From Choristoneura fumiferana (taxonomy: Eukaryota > Arthropoda > Insecta > Lepidoptera > Tortricidae), in the NCBI RefSeq assembly GCF_025370935.1, contig NC_133472.1, forward strand, positions 8,065,452-8,129,451: a stretch of DNA of 64,000 bases. Direction: 5' to 3'. Of this stretch, positions 45,276-54,399 are shown in pieces. Each line of letters opens with the position of its first letter. Within the stretch, counting starts at the first letter, position 1. The notes under the pieces were generated by a model. It ran no database searches. It was not told the origin of the DNA and saw only the letters and a list, made by a program, of their open reading frames with translations. A program made the translations under genes and the position numbers.

Positions 45276-45820
45276 GGGTTCCGGAGCCAAAATGGCAAAA
45301 ACGGAACCCTTATAGTTTCGCCATGTCTGTCTGTCTGTCCGCCCGTCCGCGGCTTTGCTAAGGGACTATCAATGCTAGAAAGCTGTAATTTTGCACGGAT
45401 ATATATGTAAACTATGCCGACAAAATGGTATAATGAAAAATTAAAAAAAAAAAAAAGTTTCCTCCCATAGACGTAAAGTGGGAGTGTTTTTTTTTTCTCA
45501 TCCAACCCTATTGTGTAGGGTATCGTTGGATAGGTCTTTTAAAACCATTAGGGATTTGCTAAGACGATTTTTCGATTTAGTGATTAGTTTGCGAAATATT
45601 CAACTTTAAAGTGCAAATTTTTATAAAAATCGGGCGTCCCCCCACTCTAAAATCTAAACCGGTGGGTAGAAAAATTTGAAAAAATTCAGGATGGTAGTAA
45701 ATATATCAAACTTTCAAGGAAAACTATAACGGCTAAGTTTGCTTGAGAATTATTAGTAGTTTAAGAGTAAATAGCAGCTTTTTTTTTACTTAATGGCTAC
45801 GGAACCCTATTTTGGGCGTG
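45276..45820 (+). repeat. GGTTCCG ... CGGAACCC repeat, ~545 bp
   Basis: Starts tagggttccggagccaaaat, contains a ctgtctgtctgtccgcccgt run and gtccgcggctttgctaaggg, then tcatccaaccctattgtgta with ggtatcgttggata, ttagtgattagtttgcgaaa, gcgtccccccactctaaaat, ctataacggctaagtt, and ends ttaatggctacggaacccta. It is a common lepidopteran repeat with terminal ggttccg/cggaacc inverted words; no protein is encoded. Confidence 0.7.
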
Positions 45821-45834
45821 TCCGACATGTTTTT

Positions 45835-46050
45835 TAAATGTGAAAGTGTGTACGTTTACCTGTTTCTATGTTATGCTTCACGTTTAAACTACTCAACCGA
45901 CAGTGATGAAATGAGGCAGTATGGTGATAATTTGAGACCCCGAAATCCTGAAAAAAATATAAGTTTTTAGTCAGGAATATTGCAGTGTCCGTGGGCGCGC
46001 TTCAAATGAATTCTTCGCAGGCGAACTCGCGGGCAATAGCTAAGCTAGTA
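45835..46050 (-). repeat. Degenerate 'R'-like repeat
   Basis: tgtgaaagtgtgtacgttta, tgcttcacgtttaaactac and gcaggcgaactcgcgggcaa correspond to the tail, middle and GC head of the R family on the minus strand, but with heavy divergence. Confidence 0.4.
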
Positions 46051-46480
46051 CTTTATAATAAGCACGTCCAACATGCCCATTGAAACACGTGAGAGCGGCC
46101 ATCAGTGGTATTGTACTTTTGAAGCTCGCATTGACTTATACGGTTGCATTTGTTCCCTTTGACACCGGTACACACACTGTCATTTATATCCCGGTAGTTT
46201 TATTAATGGAACGGCACAAACGAACTGGCTGAAAGGAGATTCGCGTGTGATCAGTGTGTCACCTGTTATCTCTTGATTGTGGATGCTCGACTTTGGATGT
46301 GACATTTCATATAACGATGGATTTAGTCAACGAGTGATTTAGTCGAGCCCTTATCCATTGCATAGGTAGAGTCATTAATAATAATCGATTATTCAAATTT
46401 GTTGTCACAATAATAGGAAATTGATTTTTAAAGGGAAAATAGTTTTTATTTCAAATTAAAAGTCAGCCTGTTTTTTTTAT
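46051..46480. other. Unassigned stretch
   Basis: No coding or repeat signature is recognised. Confidence 0.3.
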
Positions 46481-46529
46481 TTTGTACAATAAAGAGTTTA
46501 CATACATACACACACATATTTACATAAAT

Positions 46530-46795
46530 ACCTATCCAACGATACCCCACACCATAGGGTTGGATGAGAAAAAAAAACATCCCCGCTTTATGTCTAGGCA
46601 AGGTAGGTATTTTTGTTTATTTATTTTTTTCCATTTTGTCGGCACGGTTGTTTGGTTGCTACATATGTTTATTCGTGAAAAATACAGCTTTCTAGCACTT
46701 ATAGTCTGCGAGCAAAGCCGCGGATGGACAGACAGCCAGACAGACAGAGATGGCGAAACTATATGAGTTCCGTTTTTGCCATTTTGCCTACGGTT
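46530..46795 (-). repeat. GGTTCCG...CGGAACCC repeat, minus-strand partial copy
   Basis: Reverse-complement match to 45,276-45,540 (tatccaacgatacccc, tagggttggatgag, ttccattttgtcggca, agcaaagccgcggatggaca, atggcgaaactatatgagtt). With the 45.3-kb copy it forms a second-order inverted repeat ~1 kb apart. Confidence 0.65.
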
Positions 46796-47012
46796 GTTTT
46801 GGTCACACTTGAACCTAACACGCACCTCCTCGCTGCGCTCATCGTCGCACCTAACTTTCCGATTGAATGAATCGACCTCAGCTAGCCCAGAATCAGTTGT
46901 AGTCAAATTGCCCAACGATCATGTAGCAATATTCATAATTACCGGACAATGTGATAAATAATGTAGTTTAGATAATAATTATCACTTTTCCCGGTATAGC
47001 TTGTCATTATTG
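46792..47012. repeat. Right part of the 'ggaccaagtgataa' TIR element
   Basis: Matches 23,335-23,545: ttttggtcacacttgaacct, cgctgcgctcatcgtcgcac, ctaactttccg, ccaacgatcatgtagcaata, agataataattatcacttt, cccggtatagctt. The terminal right TIR is not preserved. Confidence 0.6.
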
Positions 47013-47048
47013 ATAATGCCCTTATTTTTCACAGTGAAGTAATAATTT

Positions 47049-47410
47049 GGTCATTCTCCAGATTTGTGCGCTCCCTCTAATTAAACCATTGTTTATTTTT
47101 CCACTATAGCAACGCGTTAATTAGTTTGGGTACACACGAGTAATCTCAAGAATGATTGACGGTTATTCTCCAGGTTTGTGCACTATCAAATTCTTGTCAA
47201 GGCATTGTTAATATTTCCACAATATAATAGCAAAGCGTTAATTAGTTTGAGTGCACATGCACAAATCTCGACAGTGGTTGGCGGTCATTCTCCAGATTTA
47301 AGCACTCCCTCTATCAACGCATTGTTAACAATTCCACAGTAACAAAGCGTTAATTAGTTTAAGTGTATAAATCCCGAAAACGGTGGAAGGTCATTTTCTA
47401 GATTGGAACC
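47049..47410 (+). repeat. Minisatellite, ~113-bp unit, three full copies and a partial
   Basis: ggtcattctccagatttg-like starts lie at 47,049, 47,161, 47,283 and 47,389 (spacing 112, 122, 106). Each unit contains in order gcactc-ctc, gcattgtta, attccac, a-caa.gcgttaattagttt, gtgcac- or gtgtat-like and an atctc/atccc then ggtgg/ggttg end. The units have drifted apart. Confidence 0.8.
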
Positions 47411-47454
47411 ATGTCTAGATAGCGCATCGCTTTAGTGAAAAATATTACCTACTA

Positions 47455-47790
47455 ATTTTTACCCGCGGCTTCGGACGCGTAAATTATTAGAAACAGCAAT
47501 TGAATTGAAATTCCGGGATTTTACAAAATTCCCGTTGGAATCCCCAAAAATTACGTGGTTTTCATTGAAGTTGCATTAAAAATAATCATGCCTAATTTCA
47601 TGACTCTAAGCCCAACGGTTGTTATTTTGAGATTTTATGATATGATGATTAGATGATATTACTTTTAAAAAGTAGCCTATGTGTTATTCCAGATGTCCAG
47701 CTATCTACATACCAAATTTCATTCAAATCCGTCTAGCCGTTTCAGTTTGAAGGAGTAACAAACATACTCACACACTCACGCACTCATAAA
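47455..47790 (+). mobile_element. Diverged 'R'-like repeat, left part, interrupted by copia
   Basis: tttttacccgcggcttcgga, ccgggattttacaaaattcc, aagtagcctatgtgttattc, atccgtctagccgtttcagt and the start of its tail (cacacactcacgcactcata). The remaining tail (actttcgcatttataatatt) lies at 52,166-52,185 on the other side of the copia element, so the retrotransposon landed in the tail of this older repeat. Confidence 0.7.
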
Positions 47791-47956
47791 TGTTAGAGTA
47801 GCAATAAAGTCTATGGTCTTTTGAGTTTTGTTATGTCAGTATTGTGTTTTGTCTCTCGAATAAAAAGATGGCTACCTAATAGTGCATGTTTTTCCTTCGT
47901 ATCTCAGTAAAGCAGCTTAACTGTGCTAAACCCTGTTTTACTCAAGAATATCATCA
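47791..47956 (+). repeat. copia 5' LTR (166 bp)
   Basis: Starts tgttagagtagcaataaagt and ends aagaatatcatca, i.e. TG...CA ends. It contains AATAAA at 47,802-47,807 and cgaataaaaagatgg. It differs from the 3' LTR by two substitutions near 47,829-47,831 and a 2-bp length difference near 47,844. Confidence 0.96.
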
Positions 47957-47970
47957 GGTTATGGGCCCAG
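47957..47970 (+). promoter_or_regulatory. tRNA primer-binding site (initiator tRNA-Met, internal)
   Basis: ggttatgggcccag begins directly after the 5' LTR. It is complementary to the anticodon-stem region of eukaryotic initiator tRNA-Met, not to the tRNA 3' end. This is the half-tRNA priming known from Drosophila copia. The match is 14 bases long and exact to that tRNA region as I know it. Confidence 0.85.
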
Positions 47971-48132
47971 AAGGCTTCAGAAGCTGCTGTGAGTGAAGGC
48001 GAATGAGGAGCTGTTGATCTGCGGGGTTATCGGCGTCTGGGTGTGAAAGCGGAGCTAGGGATAGAGGCACTGCATCAGACGTTCGCAGATTCAAAGTCTT
48101 TGTGGCGGTAGACTGCATTTGATACCGGGGAA

Positions 48133-50124
48133 ATGGATCAAGGAGTCATCAAACTCGAGGGGCCCCGGAACTGGGGTGTGTGGAAGTTCCAAGTGAAAGT
48201 GCTGCTAAGGGCACAGAATGTGCTGGGCTTAGTAGAAGGCACGGATGTCAAGACCACTGAAAATGCGGAAGATTGGGCTAAGAGGGATGCAAAAGCCCAG
48301 AGTCTGTTGGTTACAAGGCTCAGTGAGAGTGCCATGATTCATGTTTTGACATGTGAGACCGCTGCTCAGATGTGGAGTAAGCTCCTGAGCGTGTATGAGC
48401 AGAAGTCAAGTACAAGCATACACCTACTTCAGCAGCGTTTCTTCAGTTTTAAATACGAAGAGGGTATGGAGATGTCAGTTTTCTTGTCGAAGCTGCAGGA
48501 AGTTAAAAGCTTATTGAAACAGGCTGGTGAAGATATTTCTTATAAGCTTATCATCACAAAAGTCCTGATGTCGTTGCCTGACAAGTACAGTCATTTTGTT
48601 TCGGCTTGGGAATCAGTCGATCCAGAGAAACAAAATTATGATGACTTAGTTGCAAGACTTTTAGTGGAAGAAGAGAGGATGCAGTCGAAGAGTAGTGAGG
48701 GTGAAAATGTGGCTCTTTACGTGCAAAAACAGAACAGAGACAGTGGTGGAAATCTAAAGTGTTTCAAGTGTGGTCGTGCTGGACATTTTATACAGCAGTG
48801 CAAGAGTAGCACAGACACTAGGAAGTGTTTTATTTGTCATAAGACCGGACATTTAAAATATCAGTGCCCAAAGCGTGAAAAGTTTGTTGTGCGGCAGGAC
48901 ATTGGTGGGGAAAGTTCGAATAAACACAACAATCATAAAAGTAACGCTTTTTCAGCAGTGACAGTAAGTCAAGCAATGTCACTTAGTCTCGATGGTTGTA
49001 ATAGACAACAGCTGTTAAACTCGTCAAAGTGCGTGGTTGACAGTGGCGCAAGTGAACACATGACTTTTGAACGCGACTTATTTACGTCAACGTCATTTCG
49101 TCAAACTTCCGAACGGTTTGTTGTTGTTGGTGACGGACGTCGTTTGCCGGTTTTAGGAGTTGGGGAAGTACAATTTATTAATAATAAACTTTGCGAAGTG
49201 CTTTATGTGCCGGACTTAAAAATAAATCTGTTTTCTGTGTCGAGTGCTACGAGTAAGGGTTATACTGTGGACCTTACTAAGGACAAATGTCAAATTTTCA
49301 AAAATAACGTTTTGTGCGAAAATGGTGTGAGGGAAGGGAACTTTTATGTTATGAACTTTATGCGTGATGCTCAATGCGCACTAACCGTGAGTTTGGGTGA
49401 GTGGCATGAGAGATTGTGCCATCAAAATATGGAGCATGTAAAGTCAATCCTAAAACGTAATAACATACAATTCAGCGATGACAACGAAATATGCGTGCCA
49501 TGCATAAAGGGGAAGGCGCATCGGCAACCTTTTAGTGAAAGCGACAGTTGCGCGACGCAGCCTTTGGAGCTGGTCCATGCTGACGTCTGTGGTCCGTTTG
49601 AAGTTGCATCTTTGGGAGGAGCTAGATATTTTTTATTCATTAAAGATGATTTTACGAGATTTCGCACTGTTTACTTCCTAAAACAAAAGTCTGAAGTACC
49701 CGAGAAAGTAAAAATGTTCATCACCACTGCCGAAAACCAGTTAAACTTAAAACTAAAGAAGTTTCGGTCCGATAATGGAACAGAGTTCATAAACAGAGAA
49801 ATGGCGGCACTGTTTAATGCTAAAGGGGTTATTCACGAAACATCAATAGTATACACGCCTCAACAAAATGGCCGCGCAGAACGGGAAATGAGAACTTTGG
49901 TTGAAGCGGCCAGAACGATGTTGCATTCGAGTGAGAAGTTGAGCAAAGAGCTGTGGGCAGAGGCCATCAATACCGCTGTTTATGTTCTGAACAGGACGAG
50001 TAAAAGTAACACTGAGGGTGAGACTCCATATCAAGCATGGACAGGAAAGTGTTACGGCATTTCTAAATTTAATAAGATTTTTGGAACAAAGGTTTGGACA
50101 CTCAAAGGGATGTTGTATTTATAA
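48133..50124 (+). CDS. copia Gag-protease-integrase (5' part of the polyprotein)
   Basis: 663 codons. The start ATG has a good context (gaaATGg), 176 bp after the LTR. The N-terminal ~200 residues are a copia-type Gag with the W-K-KV-L-- style start and a central EER motif. Two CCHC zinc knuckles follow at about residues 210-223 and 232-245 (C-x2-C-x4-H-x4-C each). Aspartic protease DSGAS lies at 303-307. The integrase zinc-binding part has H425, H430 or H435, C454, C457. The DDE core is D484, D547 and E583, 35 residues between the last two, with the usual SDNGTEF and PQQNGRAER surroundings. The frame then runs into a deletion near residue 654 and ends at an out-of-frame stop; the true polyprotein should continue into RT. 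It acts in cytoplasmic virus-like particles (Gag, protease) and at nuclear integration (integrase). All catalytic residues seen are intact. Confidence 0.93.
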   Translation: MDQGVIKLEGPRNWGVWKFQVKVLLRAQNVLGLVEGTDVKTTENAEDWAKRDAKAQSLLVTRLSESAMIHVLTCETAAQMWSKLLSVYEQKSSTSIHLLQQRFFSFKYEEGMEMSVFLSKLQEVKSLLKQAGEDISYKLIITKVLMSLPDKYSHFVSAWESVDPEKQNYDDLVARLLVEEERMQSKSSEGENVALYVQKQNRDSGGNLKCFKCGRAGHFIQQCKSSTDTRKCFICHKTGHLKYQCPKREKFVVRQDIGGESSNKHNNHKSNAFSAVTVSQAMSLSLDGCNRQQLLNSSKCVVDSGASEHMTFERDLFTSTSFRQTSERFVVVGDGRRLPVLGVGEVQFINNKLCEVLYVPDLKINLFSVSSATSKGYTVDLTKDKCQIFKNNVLCENGVREGNFYVMNFMRDAQCALTVSLGEWHERLCHQNMEHVKSILKRNNIQFSDDNEICVPCIKGKAHRQPFSESDSCATQPLELVHADVCGPFEVASLGGARYFLFIKDDFTRFRTVYFLKQKSEVPEKVKMFITTAENQLNLKLKKFRSDNGTEFINREMAALFNAKGVIHETSIVYTPQQNGRAEREMRTLVEAARTMLHSSEKLSKELWAEAINTAVYVLNRTSKSNTEGETPYQAWTGKCYGISKFNKIFGTKVWTLKGMLYL

Positions 50125-50814
50125 ATAAAAAACAAACAAGGGTTGACGGAGAAGGAGAGGTTATTTTACTAGATTTCTTAGAGAGTGATGAAGTGGAGCA
50201 GGAATCTGAAAAGCAAGATGAAGAAGAAAAATCAGAAGAGCAAGTTCTTCCAGATTTTCTAGAGGAAGAACAAGTAAGGTTGTAACATTGGTTAGATTCC
50301 TGTGACACTGCTTTCTTGTGTGTTTTAAATGAACCTGCAACATATGAGGAAGCTGTACACTGTGAACATAGTGAGAAGTGGCATGAAGCCATGGAAAACG
50401 AGTTGAAGGTTTTGGCTGAGAACAATACTTGGACTGAGGTAGAAATTCCAGAAGGCAAGAAGGTCATCGACACCAAGTGGGTTTACAGAGTTAAATATGA
50501 TGGTGATGGAAACCCAAACCAATTTAAAGCGCGTCTTGTAGCAAGAGGGTTCCAACAGAATGATGACTATGAGTTGTATGAGTTATATGCTCCTGTAGCT
50601 AAAATTTCAACTTTTAGACTTCTGTAAGCTATAGCGAATAAGTTACGATTACCAGTTCATCATATGGACGTTAAAAGTGCTTTCTTGTATGGTGACATTA
50701 AGGAGGAAGTTTATGTCAAATTGCCACTAGGCTATAAAGATAGAGATAGTAAGGTAGGCAAATTGAATAAAAGTTTGTATGGTTTAAGAAAGTCACCTAA
50801 ATGTTGGAAATGTT
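50094..50814 (+). pseudogene. copia linker and first half of reverse transcriptase, broken
   Basis: In the frame of 50,094 an RDVVF word (the region after integrase) is followed by a very acidic linker, then a TAA at 50,283-50,285, then the RT start: EAVH-x3-EKWHEAMENEL, KVIDTKWVYRVK and FKARLVARGFQQ (palm/finger landmarks). A second TAA (50,625-50,627) sits in the AIANKLRLPVHHMDVK region, followed by SAFLYGDIKEEVYVKLP and KSLYGLRKSPKCWK. The frame fails at 50,808 because of a deletion; the junction carries a 9-bp direct repeat aaatgttgg twice (50,799-50,816). About 50-60 codons that normally connect integrase to the RDV-F word are missing near 50,094. Confidence 0.9.
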
Positions 50815-51837
50815 GGTTTTATTCGGTCCCAAAATGATTCTTGTTTGTACACAAAATGTTCCTCAGAGGGTAAACTTTACTTATTAGTATTTGTTGATGA
50901 TATTTGCATATTTGGTTCAAACCAAAGTGAGGTCCAAGACTTAAAGCTTTATTTAAGCAGTAAATTTAGTATGAAGGATCTAGGTGTAATGACTAATTAC
51001 TTAGGTATTGAGGTAACTCAAGATTTGACAAATGGGGTCACTAAACTTAGTCAGTCAAATTATTTGACAAAGGTTGTGGAAAAGTTTCATATGACAAATT
51101 CGAAACCACATTCGACTCCAATGGAGTGTAAGTTGAGCTTAAGTAAAAGTAAGGATTGTGATAAAAATTTAGAAAACAGGTGTAGGCAAATTATTGGGTC
51201 AATAATGTATGCAGCTTTATGTACTAGGCCAGATTTATGCACAAGCATTTCATATTTAAGTAGATTTCAAAGTTATGCTGATGAACCTTTGTATAAAGCT
51301 CTGAAACGTGTTTTAAGGTACATCAATGCAACATTAGACTTGAAGCTTATTTATAAGGCGGATGACCAAACTGATATGTGTGGTTATGTTGATGCAGATT
51401 GGGGAGGGGATGTTAATGATCGTAAGTCAACAACAGGTTTTGTTTTTAAACTATTTGGCTGTGTAATATCTTGGTCGTCCAGAAAGCAGAGTACAGTAAG
51501 TTTGTCTTCAACAGAAGCAGAATTATTAGCTCTGAGCTCGTGTATAACTGAGGCATGTTGGCTTAGAAATGTTTTGCATGATTTTCAGTGGGTGTCTAGT
51601 CCAGTTATAATTAATGTTGATAATCAGGCTGCAATAAATATAGGAATTAATCCTGAGAATAATAAAAGGGTAAAGTATTTGGATATTAAATATCACTTTA
51701 TAAAAGAGAAAATAGACAGCAATGTGATTGTGTTGAAGTATTTAAAAAGTGAACATCAAATTGCTGATCTATTTACCAAATCTTTGGCAAGTCCAAGGTT
51801 CTTATATTTTAGAGAAAAGTTAGGGCTGTCTCTATAA
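50815..51837 (+). pseudogene. copia reverse transcriptase (FVDD box) and RNase H, 3' part
   Basis: A frame open from 50,815 to the TAA at 51,835-51,837. It contains the RT catalytic FVDD box (aspartates encoded at 50,896-50,901), SKFSMKDLG and YLGIEV, then PYRS-type connection, RPDLCTSISYLSRF, and the copia RNase H with GYVDADWGGD (aspartates at 51,391-51,399), KSTTGFVF, ISWSSRKQ and SLSSTEAEL, ending with KYLDIKYHFIKE and DLFTKSLA. All usual RNase H landmarks are present. It has no start codon of its own in the family sense and would be translated only as part of the polyprotein, so it is inactive here. Confidence 0.93.
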
Positions 51838-51996
51838 TGTATTGTGTTGTTCTTTTGTTATTTTTGAAGGGGCGGGTTTACTTATTTTTTATGTCTACTG
51901 TAGTAGGGTTAGCATATTTTTTTTGTTGAGGTAATGTTGCAGGTGGTACCTGGATGCTGTTTTTTCGTTTTTTATATGGACTTTATTGAAGGGGCG
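51838..51996 (+). promoter_or_regulatory. copia 3' UTR with two polypurine-tract-like words
   Basis: gaaggggcg immediately precedes the 3' LTR (51,988-51,996) and is the expected plus-strand primer. An almost identical word, tgaaggggcggg, lies 122 bp upstream at 51,865-51,876. Confidence 0.75.
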
Positions 51997-52160
51997 TGTT
52001 AGAGTAGCAATAAAGTCTATGGTCTTTTGAGTTTAATTATGTCAGTATTGTTTTGTCTCTCGAATAAAAAGATGGCTACCTAATAGTGCATGTTTTTCCT
52101 TCGTATCTCAGTAAAGCAGCTTAACTGTGCTAAACCCTGTTTTACTCAAGAATATCATCA
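51997..52160 (+). repeat. copia 3' LTR (164 bp)
   Basis: Same sequence as the 5' LTR except for two adjacent-region substitutions (gagtttaattatg in place of gagttttgttatg) and the loss of a gt dinucleotide. It is followed by the target duplication ataaa. Confidence 0.96.
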
Positions 52161-52192
52161 ATAAACTTTCGCATTTATAATATTAGTAGGAC

Positions 52193-52420
52193 TAGCTGTT
52201 GCCCGCGACTCCGTCTGCGTATTTAGTATTCGTTTATCGCCATCACGCGGGAACAATGCAATTTTCCGGGATAAAAGTATCCTATTCCTTCCCCGGGACT
52301 CAAACTATCTGTAAGTATACCGAATTTCATCTAAATCGGTTCAGCGGTTTAGACGTGACATAGTAACAAACATCCAAACATCTTCACAAACTTTCACATT
52401 TATAATATTAGTAAGGATGC
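52193..52420 (+). mobile_element. 'R' repeat, diverged plus-strand copy
   Basis: actagctgttgcccgcgact, cgtttatcgccatcacgcgg, aattttccgggataaaagta, atctaaatcggttcagcggt, tttagacgtgacatagtaac and tttcacatttataatattag. It follows the tail of the copia-interrupted copy directly, giving a tandem of two R-type elements. Confidence 0.7.
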
Positions 52421-52596
52421 ATTAATAAGTCGGAGTGCAAAAATAATGGAGACTGGACGATTTGCAGAAGTTATCTCATTAAAATTACACACAGCTCATT
52501 TTGACGCAATTCACTTCTCGGAAAGTCTTTCTTAAGGAAACAATAACAAACTTAATTTATGCTAAATTTATGAAGTGTCATTTGTTCACTGTTTTT

Positions 52597-52840
52597 TAAC
52601 CCCCGACGCAAAAAGAGGGGTGTTATAAGTTTGACCGCTATGTGTGTCTGTATGTCTGTGTGTATGTGTGTGTGTCTGTCTGTCTGTGGCACCTTAGCTC
52701 TTAAACGGGTACACCGATTTGAATACGGTTTTTTTAAATTGAAAGCAGGTTTTCTAGCAATGGTTTTTAGACATGTTTTGTCAAAATCAGTTTAGCCGTT
52801 TTTGAGATATTGAACTTTGAAGTGTCAAAGTCGGGGGTCT
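52597..52840 (+). repeat. GACAGACAG / ACCCCC repeat, plus strand
   Basis: ttaacccccgacgcaaaaag, aggggtgttataagtttgac, a tgtctgtctgtctgtgg run, agctcttaaacgggtacacc, gatttgaatacggttttttt, agccgtttttgagatattga. It is the fuller counterpart of 8,535-8,780. Confidence 0.7.
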
Positions 52841-53037
52841 TCCAACTTTTTGTAGAATAGGTTATAATTTTAATTGCCGGCCCTTCCAGAAGTTGCTGGT
52901 AGTAGATAAGAAAGCTCGAATGGTTAACAACACGCAAGGCAGAGATAATCATCATCATCACGTATCATTTCATCTTTCGGGAAAAACACTTCCTAACTCT
53001 GACATGCATATACATCCTAGAATTATGTTTATTTGTT

Positions 53038-53440
53038 AGAAATCAGCCAGAATTCTTTCCAAAGAGATCATGTAAGTTTAATGTTCGATCTCAATATAAA
53101 TATGATCTTAAACTTCCCAAGATCAACAACTCAATGTTTAAAAAAAGTGCTTTAATATCAGCTATTCATGTATTTAATAATCTTCCCAATGATATAAAAA
53201 GTATAGATGATAGCACTTTTAAACGAACACTAAAAAAATGGCTAATAGAAAAGGCTTTTTATAATTTAAAAGAATTTTATGCTACTTAGTAAATTGTGAA
53301 TTCGACTTTACGAAGTATAAAACATTGTATGCCCGGAAGGGTAACTGTTGAGACACTAAAAAATTTTCACCATCTTTGTACATACACAGATTATACAATA
53401 AAGTTTTTCTATTCTATTCTATTCTATATCATGATCCCAG
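53038..53440 (+). pseudogene. 5'-truncated LINE: ORF2 C-terminus, 3' UTR and (TTCTA)n tail
   Basis: An ~80-codon open stretch ending TAG at 53,287-53,289 shows the Jockey/CR1-like terminal pattern: RSCKFNVRSQYKYDL-LP, a KKSALISAIHVFNNLPNDIK core, and FKRTLKKWLIEKAFYNLKEF at the end. It is followed by a ~110-bp 3' UTR, an aataaag signal at 53,398-53,404 and five-base ttcta units. The frame is undamaged over this region, so the insertion may be fairly recent. The 5' end of the copy is not precisely defined. Confidence 0.7.
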
Positions 53441-53689
53441 CCTACGTGCCACCGCCTCCTCTCTGAATATTTTGATTTACTCGTTGTTGTCTTGTGTTCC
53501 GGATTTTATAGAAGGCAAGTCTTTACCCGCGGACTCACTGGCAGGACCTGACGTGTGATTTAAAAAAAAACTGGTAATTCACTAAATTCCTTTGGCAACC
53601 TCCGTTACATCGTGGTTTGACTAACGTTGCATGAAGAACATGTGTTATATTATATAGGTACAGGTAGGTATAGGTAGGCTTAGAGACTG

Positions 53690-53825
53690 AGATTTAACTA
53701 AATTATTGGAATAAAAGTAGCCCTGCGTTCTTCCCGACCTGAACAAAATTTCATCGAAATCCGACTCGTCATTTCAGCGTATATGAGTAACGACCACACA
53801 CATCCACAACTATAATATTAGTAAA
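53690..53825 (+). repeat. Degenerate R-like repeat tail
   Basis: gaataaaagtagccctgcgt, aaaatttcatcgaaatccga and caactataatattagtaaat follow the order of the R family. Confidence 0.45.
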
Positions 53826-54239
53826 TAGGACTGTACAGGAAATGTTTGGTCCAGCAGATAAAAGGTTAATTCGGCTTTATACCTTCACTAACACAAATAA
53901 CATGTTTTAAGTTAGTTTGTCGAGCAGGGAAAGTATAATTGCAACTTCAAGACGTCTTTCAGTAACAATCTAAAGTATTTTCCTGTTAAAATTGTTATAT
54001 CCTTACTACGTACGTACGTCCTATGATTATTTGTTTTGAATACAATATGTCAACCCCGATTCAAGCTGATACTATTGTTTTTGATTGACGTGTGATAAGC
54101 TTACCTAAGTTAACATAACATTAATTTGTCTTATTTTGTCACTTTGATATTTATCACCATCACCACCCACTGAAAATAGTTGACAGAAAATAGATTATAT
54201 AAAAAATAGGACAGAAGTTGTAGCCATGCACCTATTCAT

Positions 54240-54395
54240 TGCATATTTTAGTTCGGTTGGAGACTGAAAACCAGCGACTTCGCTGAGTCGCATGTGTCCA
54301 TTATGCCTCACTATAATAATGTTATCTGTCTTGTATTGTAATTTTCAGTTTGTGATGGTGAATAAAAAATTCTGTTATTATTGTTATTATTCTAA
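54240..54395 (+). repeat. LINE 3' end with (ATT/GTT)n tail
   Basis: gagactgaaaaccagcgact and cgctgagtcg are followed by a T-rich 3' UTR, ggtgaataaaaaattc and a ttattattg run. Same family as 41,165-41,405 by the shared head words. Confidence 0.5.
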
Positions 54396-54399
54396 ATTA

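Larger units (their letters stand above)
47791..52160 (+). mobile_element. Ty1/copia LTR retrotransposon, complete structure, defective coding region
   Basis: A 4,370-bp element with two near-identical LTRs beginning tgttaga and ending atcatca, flanked by the 5-bp target duplication ataaa (47,786-47,790 and 52,161-52,165). Order: LTR, tRNA primer site, leader, Gag, protease, integrase, reverse transcriptase, RNase H, polypurine tract, LTR. Integrase before RT is the defining Pseudoviridae/copia order. The pol part carries two frameshifting deletions (near 50,094 and 50,808) and two stops (50,283-50,285 and 50,625-50,627), so this copy cannot make its own RT. There is no env-like frame. Confidence 0.97.

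Noticed and set aside
50094..50285. An independent acidic-protein gene
   Set aside because: It is the linker between integrase and RT of the broken copia polyprotein, with a TTG as its first codon.
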